Origin: Cynocephalus volans
Taxonomy: Eukaryota > Chordata > Mammalia > Dermoptera > Cynocephalidae
Direction: 5' to 3'
NCBI RefSeq assembly: GCF_027409185.1
Contig: NC_084465.1
Span: forward strand, 32,281,864 to 32,345,863
DNA length: 64,000 bases
The notes below the pieces were generated by a model. That model was not told the origin of the DNA. It did not search any database and was given only the letters and a program-made list of their open reading frames with translations. Shown piece by piece: positions 47,151 to 59,800 of the stretch. The stretch's first letter is position 1; every line of letters begins with the position of its first letter. Both the position numbers and the translations under genes were made by a program.

Positions 47151-47690
47151 GTATACTTCAGCAGGCCTGATTTGATGGACTTGTCCTTAACTGACCCAGA
47201 CAAGAAACTGTTCAGAGATGGGAGCAGTTATGTTCAGGAAGGACAATGAAGAGCCGGATATGTGGTAACAACTCATAAAGAGGTTATAGAGGCAAAATCC
47301 TTGCCACAAGGATGGTCAGCACAGTGAACGGAGCTATGGGCACTAATCCAAGTACTCAGACTCTTGAAAGGAGGGTGAGTCAACATTTACATTGACTCTG
47401 GATATGCCTTTACAACCTTACATGTCCATGGAGCCCTGCACAAAGAGGGGGCCCTGCCTGATGGCAGGAGGAAAGACAGTTAAAAATGAGAAAGAAATTC
47501 TCCAGCTCTACAAAGCAGTGTGGGAGCCCACCCAAGTGGCCATTATACACTGCAGGGGATACCAAAAGGAGACTGACAAGATCATTGAAGGAAACCAGTT
47601 GGCCAACCAGACACCCAAAAAATCAGCTGTCCAAACAGAGCCTGCAACAGACCAGAATGAGACTGCCAAAATTATGCTGGTGCAAGAGAT
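47151..47690 (+). pseudogene. pol remnant: RNase H
   Basis: LFRDGSSYVQEGQ near 47208-47246 gives the first catalytic Asp, TELWALIQVL near 47328 the Glu, and IYIDSGYAF near 47383 the second Asp. Stops at 47247-47249 and 47325-47327 and a frameshift near 47440 break it. The closing part (IIEGNQLANQ) is in the frame at 47392-47751. Confidence 0.85.
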
Positions 47691-48840
47691 GGCACAGCAA
47701 TTAAAGTACACAAAGAAAGAGACAATGGGCAGAAAAATAAGGTGGAATTAAAGCCCCCAAAGGATGGTGGAAGCTCCCAGACCACAGACTAATGATTCCT
47801 CAGTGACTGGCCCACCGACTAGTCCTGGAGTATCATGAACTTACTCACTGGGGGAAAAGGGCCCTCAAGACTATGCTGAGTCATTACTATTTCATCCCGG
47901 GATTGGCTTCCCTCTATGCCCAGGTCAGGTCCTGATCCTCGACCTTCATCCAAAACAATGCCAAGCAATGGCTGGCACCTGGAGTCCAGCCAGTCAGGAC
48001 ATCACCCTTCAAAGACTTGGTAGTAGACTTCACCAAAGTAGAGTCCTGCAAGGGTTACAAATACTTGTTAGTAATGATATGTTCATTCACCGGATGGACG
48101 GAGGCACTGCCCACGTTCCAAGCAAGCCTGGGAGGTCGTGAAGACCCTTATAAGCGAAACTGTACCAAGATATGGACTCCCTCTGACTATAGGTTCAGAC
48201 AATGTGCGAGCATTTGTTGCAGAGGTCATTCAAGGACTGGCCAAAATGCTGGGGATACAATGAAAGCTCCACACAGCATACTGGCCACAAAGCTCAGGGA
48301 AAGTGGAACGTATGAATCATTCTCTAAAGATCATTTTAGCCAGGCTTTGCCAGGAGGTGGGACTACCCTGAATAGATATGCTTCCCTTAGCCTTGTTATG
48401 GGTTCAGTGTATGATGGGGCCAACAGGATACTCCCCTTTTCAAATCATGTATGGGAGAGCACCCCCACTTATAGTTAGACTACAGGGACATCCCCACTAG
48501 TTGAGGGAGATACAAATATCTCAATACTTGCAGTCACTGGCCAGGACCTTCAGACAGATAATCAGGACAGTTTTAGAACGAGCTCCCATTCCTTTAGGAA
48601 ATTGGGCACACCAGTTCCAACTGGTAACATAGTATGGGTAAAAGACTGGAAAAAGGCTTTTTCAAAGCCAACCTGGACAGGCCACACGTAGTTTTATGAA
48701 CTACCCCTACTGTAGTTAAGGTTGCAGGTTTAATTCCTTGGGTCCATCATACACTGGTAAAACATGCAGCTTCCTCAGACAGTGCCCCCTCATGGTCCAT
48801 GAAGGCTGACCTCTCTGACCTGCTCAAGATCTAATTCCAG
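47691..48840 (+). pseudogene. pol remnant: integrase
   Basis: The N-terminal zinc-binding part is suggested by HELTHWGKRAL near 47836. The core shows the catalytic triad in three places: the Asp in VVDFTKVESCKGYK (48020-48061), the Asp in GSDN near 48192-48203 after a frameshift near 48130, and the Glu in GKVERMN near 48299-48319. A stop lies at 48261-48263. The C-terminal part fades by 48840. This was a DDE integrase and is non-functional. Confidence 0.87.
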
Positions 48841-49500
48841 AGATGCCCTGCAAATTGACAAAACCTGCCTCAGCCACTCCATGGGCTGGCTGAACCACAC
48901 ACACGGCTGAAGCCTGAGGTTCTTGCTGCTGTGGGACATGACAAGTACACTGATTTATTTTCATGAAATGATAAGCATATGTCACCCCTAGCCTTTAGTT
49001 TTCATTGTATTACTTGTTTTGCTTTATGCCATAGAATTGACTACAGTAACCCCAAAAGATTGAAATAGTATAGAAAAGTTTTTGCTAGTACTCCTTTATT
49101 TCCTGTCAATGGAATGTTTTTTAACCATCTCATGGTGGCAATGTGCCTTCTAAAGATAGCCTCTTCCTTGAACACATGGACTTAGCTTACTGACCCCACC
49201 ACACATACTGTCTCCTGCTCCAGGCCAGGGAAAATGTATACAAAGGGGCTAAAATTTAAAAAGTCTTGGTTCTCATGGACAGACACTTGGAGCTGACTAT
49301 GCTGGCTTTTGCCGCTAGCTGGTCCACTATTTATTTTATTCTTAGCTCTCTTGTTTGGCCCATGTATTTTAAATTGCCTTGTCAGTTTCATTTTGACTCA
49401 TTTAGAGTCAAATTACAGATGGCCTTGTCATCACAAGAATCCACTTATATGCCCCTAAAAAAACACAAAAATTCTGAAGGTGATGCTCACTCCAATGTTT
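48841..49500 (+). pseudogene. env relic: transmembrane tail only
   Basis: Only about 660 bases lie between integrase and the polypurine tract, far too little for env. In the frame starting 49321 the residues LALLFGPCILNCLV form a hydrophobic anchor and boundary motif typical of the end of gammaretroviral TM subunits. The surface subunit and most of TM are deleted. 48841-49310 has no recognisable protein text. Confidence 0.75.
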
Positions 49501-49512
49501 AGAGAGAGCATC

Positions 49513-49524
49513 AAAGGGAGGAAA
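49513..49524 (+). other. Polypurine tract
   Basis: aaagggaggaaa stands immediately before the TG of the 3' LTR, the exact place for plus-strand priming in reverse transcription. Confidence 0.9.
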
Positions 49525-49882
49525 TGTTGGGAAAATCCAAAATTAATTCTTTCAGTAGCTTGTTTTGCCTTTAAAACAAAACCTGCTTATTATATCAGCT
49601 TTACTGATAATCAACTGCACTGTACTCCCACTTCTGTAAACTGTGCTTGCTTGTCACAATAGCTACTACAATAGCTACACGAATGCTGAGAAAGCAAAAG
49701 ATATATAAACCCTATATATCTTTTATAAACCTATATAAAAGCCTATATAAACCCTGTAAGACCTAAACTTGGGGCTCAGATTTTGGAGCGCTAATTCATA
49801 TAGTCCCGACTGCATAATAAAATACCTGACTCTCCAACCCTCTGAGTGCCAACCACTTCTTTGTCAAATCCATTCCATAACA
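49525..49882 (+). repeat. 3' LTR of the provirus
   Basis: It runs from tgttgggaaaatccaaaatt to ccattccataaca. AATAAA lies at 49816-49821. The promoter part has an expansion absent from the 5' LTR, in which cctatat and ataaacc repeat (about 49700-49755). Confidence 0.92.
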
Positions 49883-50149
49883 AAGAAAAAAAAAATCTGT
49901 TGGATATTTTTTTCTCAATTTAAAATCATACTTATTTTTCTCATATCAAATAAGAGCCTCTGATAATGTGTCTGATATTAAAATAATCATTTTAATTCTG
50001 GATCTGACTACCACTAACTTACCACAACATCCGTGGGTCTTAGCTTCCTCGTCTAAAGGAAAATCAGCAGTTCCTAGACTTTTTCTTAGTCATCAGTACC
50101 TCTTTTCTATTCTTCCCCACCCATGTGGATTCCTACACTGAGATGCGAC

Positions 50150-50330
50150 CCAGTGTAGTGGTTAAGAACATGGGTCTGGTTCCAGACTGCCTGGATTTGG
50201 ATCCCAGACCTACAGCTTCCTAGCTCTGTGACCTTGTATATTACCTAACCTCTCTGTGCTGATTTCTTTATCTATAAAATGAGCATAATAATATCATCTG
50301 CCTGTGAGGATTAAATAATTTAATGCATGT
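50150..50330 (+). repeat. MIR SINE
   Basis: Sense MIR from the tRNA-like head: agtggttaagaacatgggtc, ccagactgcctggatttgga, tagctctgtgaccttgtata, then aatgagcataataatatcat. Confidence 0.8.
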
Positions 50331-50454
50331 ATTTGCTAACATTTTGCTTTATTTTAAAAGTATTTTTTCCTGCTGAGTAAAATGAGTAACTATGTAATGC
50401 TTCTAAGGAGTTATTAATGTATAATTATCACTAACCTTTTGGAAATTTTAGAAA

Positions 50455-50690
50455 TAGTTTATTAGTTGCTAACATTTATTAAGTGCTTACTGTATGCCAG
50501 ACATTATTTGCTAAGTACTTTATATATATTATTTAATTCTTACAAGACCTTTCGATGTTGAAACTGTTATATTAATATCTCATTTTGCAAGTGAGGAAAA
50601 TGAAATTTAGGTTAAGAAACCTCTTTATCTCAAAGTCACATAGCTACTAAGTATCAAGTACTTTGAGGCGTCAGGTATTTTACCCTACTT
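50455..50690 (-). repeat. MIR SINE
   Basis: Antisense MIR: ctaacatttattaagtgctt, actgtatgccagacattatt, attttgcaagtgaggaaaat and tcaaagtcacatagctacta. It is in opposite orientation to the MIR at 50150. Confidence 0.75.
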
Positions 50691-51739
50691 GCAGGCTAAT
50701 AAGTTAGCCTGTCACTGTTTCTTGGGTGCTGGGTTGGAGACAAAGGATTCATGGCAAAAGCAGTAGCCAGTCCTTCAAGTCTGTGCCAATTTCCCATGTC
50801 CCCCAAGTCCTACAGGGCAACACAAATGAGCCTACATGAATGCCGGCACTTTTACTGCTTTTATAGTGAACCAAAGAAGAAAGCCTGCTCTTTGTTTGGA
50901 TGAAGATGTTATCTCAACCGTCATGGTTTCTTTTGCAAACACAACCCTGTGAAATGAACTGGGTAAACAGTGGTCATGGCCTTGCATTTTTGTCATAGCA
51001 GCCTGCAAGAACATGTAGGGACACTCAAGGCCCATGGCAGATTGCTCCTCTCAAAAGAAAGTTGCTAAGTTAGGATTAAAACCCAAGCAGTCTGGTTCCA
51101 GAGTTGACTCACCTGAAAGCCCACTTAGGGAAACCAGAACTGAGAATCAGTGTACTTGATGGCAGTGATAATCCTTTCTGGTCTATAATCTCCGTGACTT
51201 TTATGATTTATAAATCTTGAAATTTCTTATTTTTAGGTTGAGTAGATGCTTATTGCTGCTAATTATTTTAAAGATACTGCTAACCACTCTCGTTAAAAAC
51301 AAATAACAACTTGAAAGTGTTTTATGTCATTATTTAGGTCACTTATTCATGTTATTAATTAAGCAGCACCTCTGATGGATCTTAGGCACTACCATATGTA
51401 AAAAACTACAGGTTACAGAGAAGTGTGATTAGTACCATAAAGAGATTGTAAGGAGATCTCTTGCTTGGAGGGGAGTAATCTAGGATATTTAACATATTAA
51501 ACTAGTAGTGAGGTAAATATAAGAATTGGAAACCACAGCAACTAGGAAATGGAGTCTGTTGCCTTGACAAGGATGGTGGAGGTGTGTCAATTTATTCAGT
51601 CCTGTCAAATGAACTGCTTTATAGTGTGTGGCTTCTGTTTGTGACTGCATTGATTTCATGTGTCCAGTGGCATGCAAATACCATCTATAGATTTCTGTTT
51701 CTCCTATTCCTATTTTCAGGCCAGATTCTTCTGAGAATT
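50691..51739. other. Unassigned sequence
   Basis: No exon or RNA gene. 51060-51120 (ggattaaaacccaagcagtc, ggttccagagttgactcacc) looks like a small MIR piece. Confidence 0.4.
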
Positions 51740-52620
51740 TCAAACACCAACACTACATTGAGTGTCCAGTGGGCATCTCCAACTCAGTACACTCGAAACC
51801 AAACTGTGATCTAACACCCACCCACACCCCAAACCTGCTTTATTTGCGGTTTTCCTCATTTCTATAGATTCGACTCTATCCTTCCAGTTGCCCAGCCTAA
51901 AAATGTTAGCAGTATCCTTGTTTCCTCTCTTTATCTCACAGTTCACATCTAGTCCATCACCAAATCCTTTTAGCTCTATCTTCAAAATATGTACAGAATC
52001 TGACCACTTCTCATCATCCCCTCCACTATCATCCTGGTCCATTTCACCTCATGTCTGGGTTACTGCAGTGGATTCCAGTGGATCCTAATGGTTTATCCTA
52101 ATGGTCCACTACTCTTCCTCCCATGATCTCTTTGACAGCAGAGAAGCCTGAGGGAGTCTGTTAAATTATGAGTTAGATCATTATTTCTGTGCTCAAAATC
52201 TTCTGCTGGGATCACTCAGAGTCAAAGCCAAAGTATCTACAATGGTCTACAAGGCCCAGTTTGATCCATTGCCCTCTCCCTACAACCTCTTCTCTGACTT
52301 TATTTTCTACTATTCTTCCTTTATCTCACTGCTTTCCAGGCACATGAGATGACTAGCTGTTCCTTAGATATTTACTGTTTCTTATTTTCCCATTTGTCCT
52401 CATTCCTTGCATATTTTCTCACTTCAGTCCCCTACTAAAATGTCATCTTACCAGTGAGGCATTCTTTCCCCACCACATCTACTTCAGCAAAACCCCACTC
52501 CTCTAAACCCTCCTGACACTCTCATACTTCCTAGCCACTGTCTTTGCTTTAGTATTTTTCTGGAACTTATCTTTATCTGACCCGATATATACATTTTACT
52601 AATTTAGTTTGATGGAGAAG
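51740..52620 (+). repeat. L2 LINE remnant
   Basis: L2 phrases in order: agtccatcaccaaatccttt, tatcttcaaaatatgtacag, tgggttactgcagtggattc, atggtctacaaggcccagtt and aaaatgtcatcttaccagtg. The frames open here are chance. Confidence 0.65.
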
Positions 52621-53049
52621 GTGTAATAACACATTCCATTTTCTAATTTCTGAGTGTTTCCTTTAATAGTAGAAGTTTGTACCAATTTTATTATTCCAAG
52701 TTGAAAAGGACTACTGTAAATGGCAAAATGTTGACACTGTCTTCCAAGTATTTATACCTCATTTCTTTTTAACAGTGTTTAATATCCACAATAACAGACC
52801 TTTTGTTCCTAACATCAATGAGAATGCTTCCAGTGTTTAATTAAGCATGATGTTACAAGTATATACCCTTTACCAGAAAAAGAAAGTTTGATTTTATTTT
52901 TAGCTTATTATTTTTTTAAAAATCAGGAATATGTATTGACTTTTTGCCATAGGTCGATATTCAATTTTTTTTTCTCTTTTGCTTAATTTAGTGAGTGATG
53001 TTAACAGATTTCATAATGTTGATATTTGCATCCTGTATTTATTTATTCA

Positions 53050-54290
53050 CATATCAAAGTCAAGAATTTTTGAGCACATACTAATTATCAGGCCTGTTTC
53101 TGGGTGTGGAAGAGCAGCATTGATAAGGCAGAAAAGATTCTGCCTCCTGTGAAACTGTTATTCTAGTAGGGGATAACAGACAGTGAACAAGTAAGCAAAT
53201 GAATAAACTATAGTTTTCAATAGTGAATAGAGCTATGAAGAAAATAAACTAGGTGGTGATTGGGGTATATTAGGGAGGCCTCCCCGGAGAAGCTGCATTT
53301 GAGCTGAGACATGGAAGATTAGAATGAGTAGTCGTAAAGATCTGTCGTAGCACATTCTTGCAAGAGGAAATAGAAAATGCAAAATCCCCAAGGTGGATAT
53401 CAACCCTAGATATAGTAAGACAAGGGGCTGGTTACAAGATGAGGTCACAGAGGTAGGCAGAGAGTAGATCATTTAGGATCTTTAGTGCCATGGTGAGCAA
53501 TTTGGATTTTAGTCTAGGAAGCGTTTTATTCTGGAGATGTTTAATTATGAGAGGGACATTATCTGATTTACTTAAAATGTATTGCTCTGGCTGCTGTGAG
53601 AATAACGGATTTTCTTCTGGGGAGGGATGGTGGTTCAGGAATGAAATTAAGGTCACCAGCTAAGAGGATGTTGCAATAATACTGTTAAAATATGACATTT
53701 TAAAATAAGACTAAAATAATATGTTAAAATAAGAGTGATGGACAAAAGTAGATTGAGACTAAGTGTATTAGTCTGTTTCTGTTGCTTATAACAAAATACT
53801 TGAAACTGGGTGATTTATAAAGAAAACAAAATTTATTGCTTACAGTTTCTGAAGCTGGGAAGTCCAAAGTCCAGGGAGCACATCTGGTGGTAGCCTTGGT
53901 GGTGGTGACAGTGACAATAGAGTATCACATTGCAAAATGGTGGAGCAGAAAGAGCAGAGAGTAACTTCCTCACTCACTCTCTTTTTAAGACCCTCCAAAC
54001 CATGCCCATGACCACCATTTTAAACCCATTCACTACTGCATGGTCCTACAACTTAATCACTTCTTCAAGGCCCCACCTTTCAATTACCATAATAGGATTT
54101 CCCACTCTCAACAGTTACAATGGGGATTAAGCTTCTAATATATGAAATTTGGGGAATGCAACTCAATCAGTTCACAGCACTAAGTTTTCAGGTCATTAAC
54201 GACATGGCTTGTCCAATGACTGGATAATGGATGAGAGAAAGGGAAGAATTAAGGATGACTCCAAAAGTAAACCTTACTTGGTTGTGTTAC
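53050..54290 (-). repeat. L2 LINE remnant split by a MaLR LTR
   Basis: Antisense L2 order: tgagcacatactaattatca, gaggcctccccggagaagct, gatcatttaggatctttagt and ttgctctggctgctgtgaga, then after the LTR at 53764-54179 gaagaattaaggatgactcc. The two parts join when the LTR is removed. Confidence 0.65.
53764..54179 (-). mobile_element. MaLR-type LTR with exact 5-bp target duplication
   Basis: It starts tgtattagtctgtttctgtt and ends cagttcacagca. The 5-mer ctaag lies at 53759-53763 and 54180-54184. It is the same subfamily as the copies at 26591 and 31576 (accatgcccatgaccaccat; ttcaattaccataataggat). Confidence 0.88.
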
Positions 54291-55249
54291 ATTATTTTTC
54301 ATTACACTATTGGATATAATTTACTCACAGTTATGAAATTTATTTTCTCAGGCATAGTGGGATCTACTCTACTACCTTGGTGGGCATCCACTTGCTTTGA
54401 TCTCTTTCCACCTTGATTGGACACAGGCATAACTTCCCCTTTAGGTGTCTACTCTGCAAGTGCTTTTGAATGTTGCAGGACATTAAAGAGGCGTTATTTA
54501 TACTGGGTAGGGTCAGATGAAACCTGACAACATTTCAGAGTGTAGATGAGAAAGCATAGCTCTGACTGGCTGTGTGAGACAATACAGTTGATGTTGTGAA
54601 ATGGTCATCCTTACTGGATAGCTATGAGAATAATCACGAGATTCTGACTCTCAGAGGCTCCTTGTTACTCTCTGATGGGCAGTTGTTATTCCTTATGGGA
54701 AAAAATTCTCTATGGTTCTCTTGCATTTCTGCTTGAGAAGCACTGACAGCTTTGTTCTGGACTTTCTTTTCAAGGCTATTTGTGTAATGAACAGCCTTGG
54801 GAGACGGAGATAGTGCCTTCTTCTAGAACCAAGGTCAGATTTATCTGTTGTCTAGTTTAATAACGATAATATCTTCCTGTGGGGCAAAGGTTGGGCAGAT
54901 TTGCTTGAAGTCCATTATAAAGGATTGGTGTTTCTAAGTTTGGATTTCCCCAGCTGTGATGCAAACTACTGTGTGCACAGTATTTAATTGGGCCATTCAA
55001 CATTGGGCTATAGGACATGCAGCTCCTATATGAATATCAAGCTCATGTTCTCTGCTGTGCCATGAGTAATAAAGTCCTTTTCCTCTGAACCAGGAGTCTC
55101 ATGTCTTCTGACAGCGTCTATAAAATTATGGCTGGCTAGCTTGTTAGCTTGCAGGGAGGATGAAATCTCAGACCCTTCACAATTCTTGACAATTTCTATT
55201 CAGGCTTTAGCACTTTTGATTATATACTCTCCCATCCGTTTTGTGTCTC
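54291..55249. other. Unassigned sequence
   Basis: No feature recognised. 54400-55100 has near-average composition and no named repeat. Confidence 0.4.
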
Positions 55250-57150
55250 CTGTACTCTATTTCCTAGCCAATGATGTCTTAATGTGTACTTTTTTAAAAG
55301 AGATAATACATTCACATGGTTCAGAAATTAAAACAATGTTGAAAGGAATGCATTGAGAAATCTGGAGCCCATCCTTGTTCTGGCCACATTGTTTCCACTC
55401 ACCTTGACTAGTTTTTTAAATTTCTTTCATACTTTTCTGAATGTCTTTATGCACATAGAAGCAAATACAAATATATATTCTCATTGCACCTTCTTTCTTT
55501 TGTTCACTTAACATATCTGGGAGTGTGATTCATATCAGCATATAGAATATTTTCTCCTCCTCATCCTCCTCTTTCTTCTCTTTTAAATTTAGTTTCTTTA
55601 TTGTTAAATATAACAGAGAATCAGAAAACCACATAAAACACATATATAGCCTAATGAATTATGAGAAGGCAAATACCCTTTTCAGCATTTGACTGCTCAC
55701 AACTGATATGTTATATGATTATTGTACTTTTATATTTTTGTGTGTTGTGTGTGTATGACTTTATGACATTATTTTTATCTAGCCAATGTTCATTTATATT
55801 TACCTGCTTATTTTCACTTTCTTTGATATTTATTTTTTCCTGCATCTCTGATCTTCTATGTGGGATCAGTTTTTTTTTAATGCCTGAAGTCAATTTTTTT
55901 GTTATTATAGTTGTTGAGATTCTTTCAGTGTTAGTCTTAATAGCAAATGTTTTTCTTTTTTTTTTTTTTACTAAAAAGATAATTGTTTTGTATTTGTTCT
56001 TCATTTTATTTTTCTATTAAGGTGTAATTTAGATACAGTAAATTTTACACTTTTTAGTGTGGAGTGTTATGAATTTTAATAAGCACATACAGTTGTGTAA
56101 CCACTGCTACAATTGGGATTTTGAATAATTCCATCACATGAAAAAATTCCCCATACCCTTCCATAATCAACTCCTATCCTTACCCTTAGGCTTTGATACA
56201 TTTTCTGACCCTACAATTTGTCACATAAGTTGAATCATACAGTATGCAGCCTTAGAGTTGGATTCTTCACTTAACATAATTCATTTGCGATTTATCCATG
56301 TTGCTGTGTATATCAATAGTCTGTTCCTTTTTATAGATTAGTACTATTCCATTTTATGAATGTATCATAACACATGTGTTCATTCCCCACTTAAGGGATA
56401 TTTGTGTTGTTTCCATTCTTAGGCGATTAAGAATAAAGCCTCTTTAAACATCTGTGTGCAAGTTTTGCACAAATGTAGGTTTTTATTCCATTTGGGTAAA
56501 GGACACAAATTGCTGGGTCATATGGTATGTGTATGTTTAACTTTATAAGAAAACTGACAAACAGTTATCCCAAGTGCGATATCAATTTTTATTTGTACCA
56601 GTAAGGTATGAGAACTCCACTTGTCTTCATACTCACTCAGTAGCCCTTGTTATTACTGACTTTCTAAAAATATTATTTTAACTATTCTAATAGATGTGTA
56701 GTGCTATCTCATTGTGATCTGAAGTTGCATTTCTGGAACGAATAATGATATTGGGCATCTTTTTATGTGCTTGTTCTCAGGGCAAATGAAGCCCCTAGGT
56801 TCAGAATTTTAGGGGGCATTCATTCTCAGGTGCAAGTGCAAGTGTAGAGCAGTGCAGGTGCCTCACGCACCTCAACCTAGTCTTGGCCCTGCTTATTTGC
56901 CTTCTGTACGTATTCTTTGGTGAAGTGTGTGTTTAAATCTTTTACCATTTTTTACTTTTATTTTTTCTTAAATTCTCTATATATTCTGGAAACAAGTCTT
57001 TTATCATACAAGCATTTTGCAAAAATTATGCCCCAGTGTATAGTTTGTCTTTTTATTCTTTTAGTTGTATATTCTGAAAAGCAGAAGTCTTGATTTTGTT
57101 GCCGTTTCTGTTTTAGAAGATGCCATCTTGGCCATTTTGGGGGAAGGATG
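55250..57150 (-). mobile_element. Old L1 3' regions, - orientation
   Basis: Two pieces. 55250-55560 has attcatatcagcatatagaat after aaatatatattctcattgca. 56000-57150 has tgtaatttagatacagtaaa, tggattcttcacttaacata, atgttgctgtgtatatcaat, caaatgtaggtttttattcc and caagtcttttatcataca, all reverse-complement L1 ORF2-end or 3' UTR text. The middle (55600-56000) is T-rich and uncertain. Confidence 0.6.
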
Positions 57151-59124
57151 ACCAACCAGATAGAAACAAAAGCATTATCTCGAACTCTCTAAAGAGGGAA
57201 GGTGAATATATTGCTAGGAGTTTGGGCTTCTTTATGATATTCTCTTTCTAATCAGGCCAGTAAGCTCTATTATGGGAGAAAATAATCAAAATGAGGATTT
57301 TTTTTGTGGATGAAAACCTAAAGAAGTTTCTTGAACTTTTTAAAAATTGAGTTTTTGTTCAGTTTTTTGTCATTCCACTTTTTTCTCTATTGTTTTGAAA
57401 TTTTAAATCTTTATTTCCATTCTTTTATCAGTTGTACTTCAGATTTAACTATGTATATTTAACTTAACAAAGTCTAGGGTTAAGAATATATCCCTCAATT
57501 TTGTAATCAGTATAAGGATTTGAGAATGGTTTAGTTTGCTCTTTCCCTTCCAATTACATATTACTGTCTAATATTTCAACTTTCTACAATTATTTTGTGT
57601 TGACAATATTTATTTGGACTCACCCATCTGTTTATGATTTTATGTATTCACCTTTTCTTCTTGCATTTCAGTCTTTCTTTGGGATTATTTTTCTCCTTCA
57701 AATATATCTCTTAGAAGTTCCTTTACAGTAGATACGAGGGTGGTAACTTACTTGTAAATGCTTGTTTTCTTTCTTCAAAGATAATTTTGCTGAGTGCACA
57801 ATTCTAGGTCGATAGTTATGTTCTTTCAATTAGTACATTGTTACCTTGGCTTCTATTTATCTGATGAGAAGCCTGCATCATTTTACTTTTCTTTCCTGGG
57901 TATTAATGTCAACAAATTAATATGATTCAAAACAGTAGATATATCCTTTATCACTATTTGCTTTTAGGAACTTCTCTCTGTCTTTGGTATTCTGTAATTT
58001 CATTACAGTGTTCATGGCTATGGATTATTTTTATTTATCCTGTCATATATATTTATATTGTACTTCCTGGACCTGTGGATCCATATTTCTTTTATCAGTT
58101 TTGAAAAATTCTCAGTGATTACCTTTCAAAATATTTCTTCATTTTTCTGTTTTCTTCTTTTCGGACTTCATTTTGACACATGCTAGATCAGGAGCTGGTG
58201 AACTTTTTCTAAAAAGGGCTTCACAGGCCTTTTCAGGCATCATAGGTCACATGTAGTCTCTGTTACATATTTTTTATTGTTTTTTGTTTTAACAACACAA
58301 AACCATGCTTAGCTGCAGAAAAATATATGCTTAGCAAAAACATATGCTAGACTTTCTTTTTCTGTTCTCCATGTCCTTTAATCTTTCATATTTTTAATAT
58401 ACTTATCTCTTTGCAACATTCTATGTAAAATCTTTTTTATCTATCTTTCAGTTTACTAGTTCTCTCTTTAACTCTCTCTAATCCTATATAGCTCATTCAT
58501 TGAGTTCAACAATAAAAATGTATTTTTATTTTGGATGTTCTGTTTTTTTAAGATTTGTCATCCAGTAACCAGAGAACTTCACTGACTAAGGGTGATTTTT
58601 TTTTTTTTTCTCTGTAAGGATTTCTGCTCAAAGTGGAAGCCCCAGAAAGAGCTTTTCCACCTCCTTAGCATTCCAGGGTTTAATCTTCCTCTTGCTGTTG
58701 CCACAGAAATCTGGTCTCAGGCCCACCTTCTCTATCCTTCCTTCCTGGCTGCCATCTTCTGTAGGTATGCTCCCTGCTGTATTGGATTTCCACTGCTCTG
58801 ATCCAGTTCATGACTCTATAGTCTGGCTCATATGCCCTGGGCCACCCTGGCCCAAGCTTCTGGTTGCTGTCATCTTATCTCTCCCAAGTCCCAGTTCTTC
58901 ATTGCTGTAGCTCTGGCTCTAATTAGCTTCAAGCTCAACCTACATTTGTTATTAATGTGTTTGTTTTGGGGGCAAAGGTCACTGGAGACCTCTGCTACAA
59001 TTTGTGAAGAGCAGGGCTATTGTAAAGAGTGTATTCTATTCAGGATATATTCACTGTGGAGCTGGCTGGTTCCTTGAAGCTTGTAATCATTTGCAATGCC
59101 AGAAGCGTAAATACTGTGCCAGTT
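57151..59124. other. Mostly unassigned T-rich sequence
   Basis: 57640-58130 loosely recalls the 5' part of an old L1 read backwards (tctccttcaaatatatctct, attttgctgagtgcacaatt). 58185-58330 (gatcaggagctggtgaactt, then gtcacatgtagtctctgt) looks like a hAT-type DNA transposon relic. No exon of IQUB or any other gene was recognised. Confidence 0.4.
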
Positions 59125-59800
59125 TTATTTTATTTTATTTTTTAACTTTTATTTTGTCAATATACATTGTGGTTGATTATTGTTGCCCCTTACCAAAACC
59201 TCCCTCCCTCCTCCCTCTCCTCCCTCCCCCCCAACAATGTCCTTTCTGTTTGCTTGTCGTATCGACTTCAAGTAATTGTGGTTGTTATATCTTCTTCCCC
59301 CCCCCAGTTTTTTTTTTTTGTGTGTGAATTTATATATTAATTTTTAGCTCCCACCAATAAGTGAGAACATGTGGTATTTCTCTTTCTGTGCCTGACTCGT
59401 TTCACTTAATATAATTCTCTCAAGGTCCATCCATGTTGTTGCAAATGGCAGTATTTCATTCGTTTTTATAGCTGAGTAGTATTCCATTGTGTAGATGTAC
59501 CACATTTTCCGTATCCACTCATCCGATGATGGACATTTGGGCTGGTTCCAACTCTTGGCTATTGTAAAGAGTGCTGCAATGAATATTGGGGAACAGGTAT
59601 ACCTTCGACTTGATGATTTCCATTCCTCTGGGTATATTCCCAGCAGTTGGATACCTGGGTCATATGGTAAATCTATCTGCAATTGTTTGAGGAACCTCCA
59701 TACCATTTTCCATAGAGACTGCACCATTTTGCAGTCCCACCAACAATGTATGAGAGTTCCTTTTTCTCCGCAACCTCACCAGCACTTATCATTCAGAGTC
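59125..59800 (-). mobile_element. Young 5'-truncated L1 (copy a)
   Basis: The reverse complement carries the L1 3' UTR with a C9 run at 59297-59305 (the G-rich tract on the L1 sense strand). The ORF2 C-terminus is open from 59727 to 59344 ([20 protein letters not shown]; ends SLIGGS). It is nearly identical to the same part of the L1 starting at 59876, so the family was active recently. It is cut off at the sequence cagagtc, where a T-run begins. Confidence 0.9.

Larger units (their letters stand above)
42181..49882 (+). mobile_element. Class I (gammaretrovirus-like) endogenous provirus, nearly full length
   Basis: Two LTRs of about 360 bp enclose 7.0 kb with gag, protease, reverse transcriptase, RNase H and integrase remnants in retroviral order, all on +. 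A polypurine tract abuts the 3' LTR. The 4-mers aagg (42177-42180) and aaga (49883-49886) fit a target duplication with one change. Each coding part carries stops and frameshifts, so no protein can be made. Env is all but gone. In the first ~165 aligned LTR bases I count about 14 differences, so the insertion is old but well younger than the MaLR elements. I cannot name the family; it may be lineage-specific. Confidence 0.93.

Noticed and set aside
45897-48478. Provirus frames as domesticated host genes
   Set aside because: None is intact across a domain; RT, RNase H and integrase all carry stops or frameshifts, and the active sites are split between frames.
49883-59124. Coding exons of IQUB
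   Set aside because: I looked for an N-terminal or ubiquitin-like/IQ segment on + and saw none; the open frames lie in L2, L1 or unassigned DNA.
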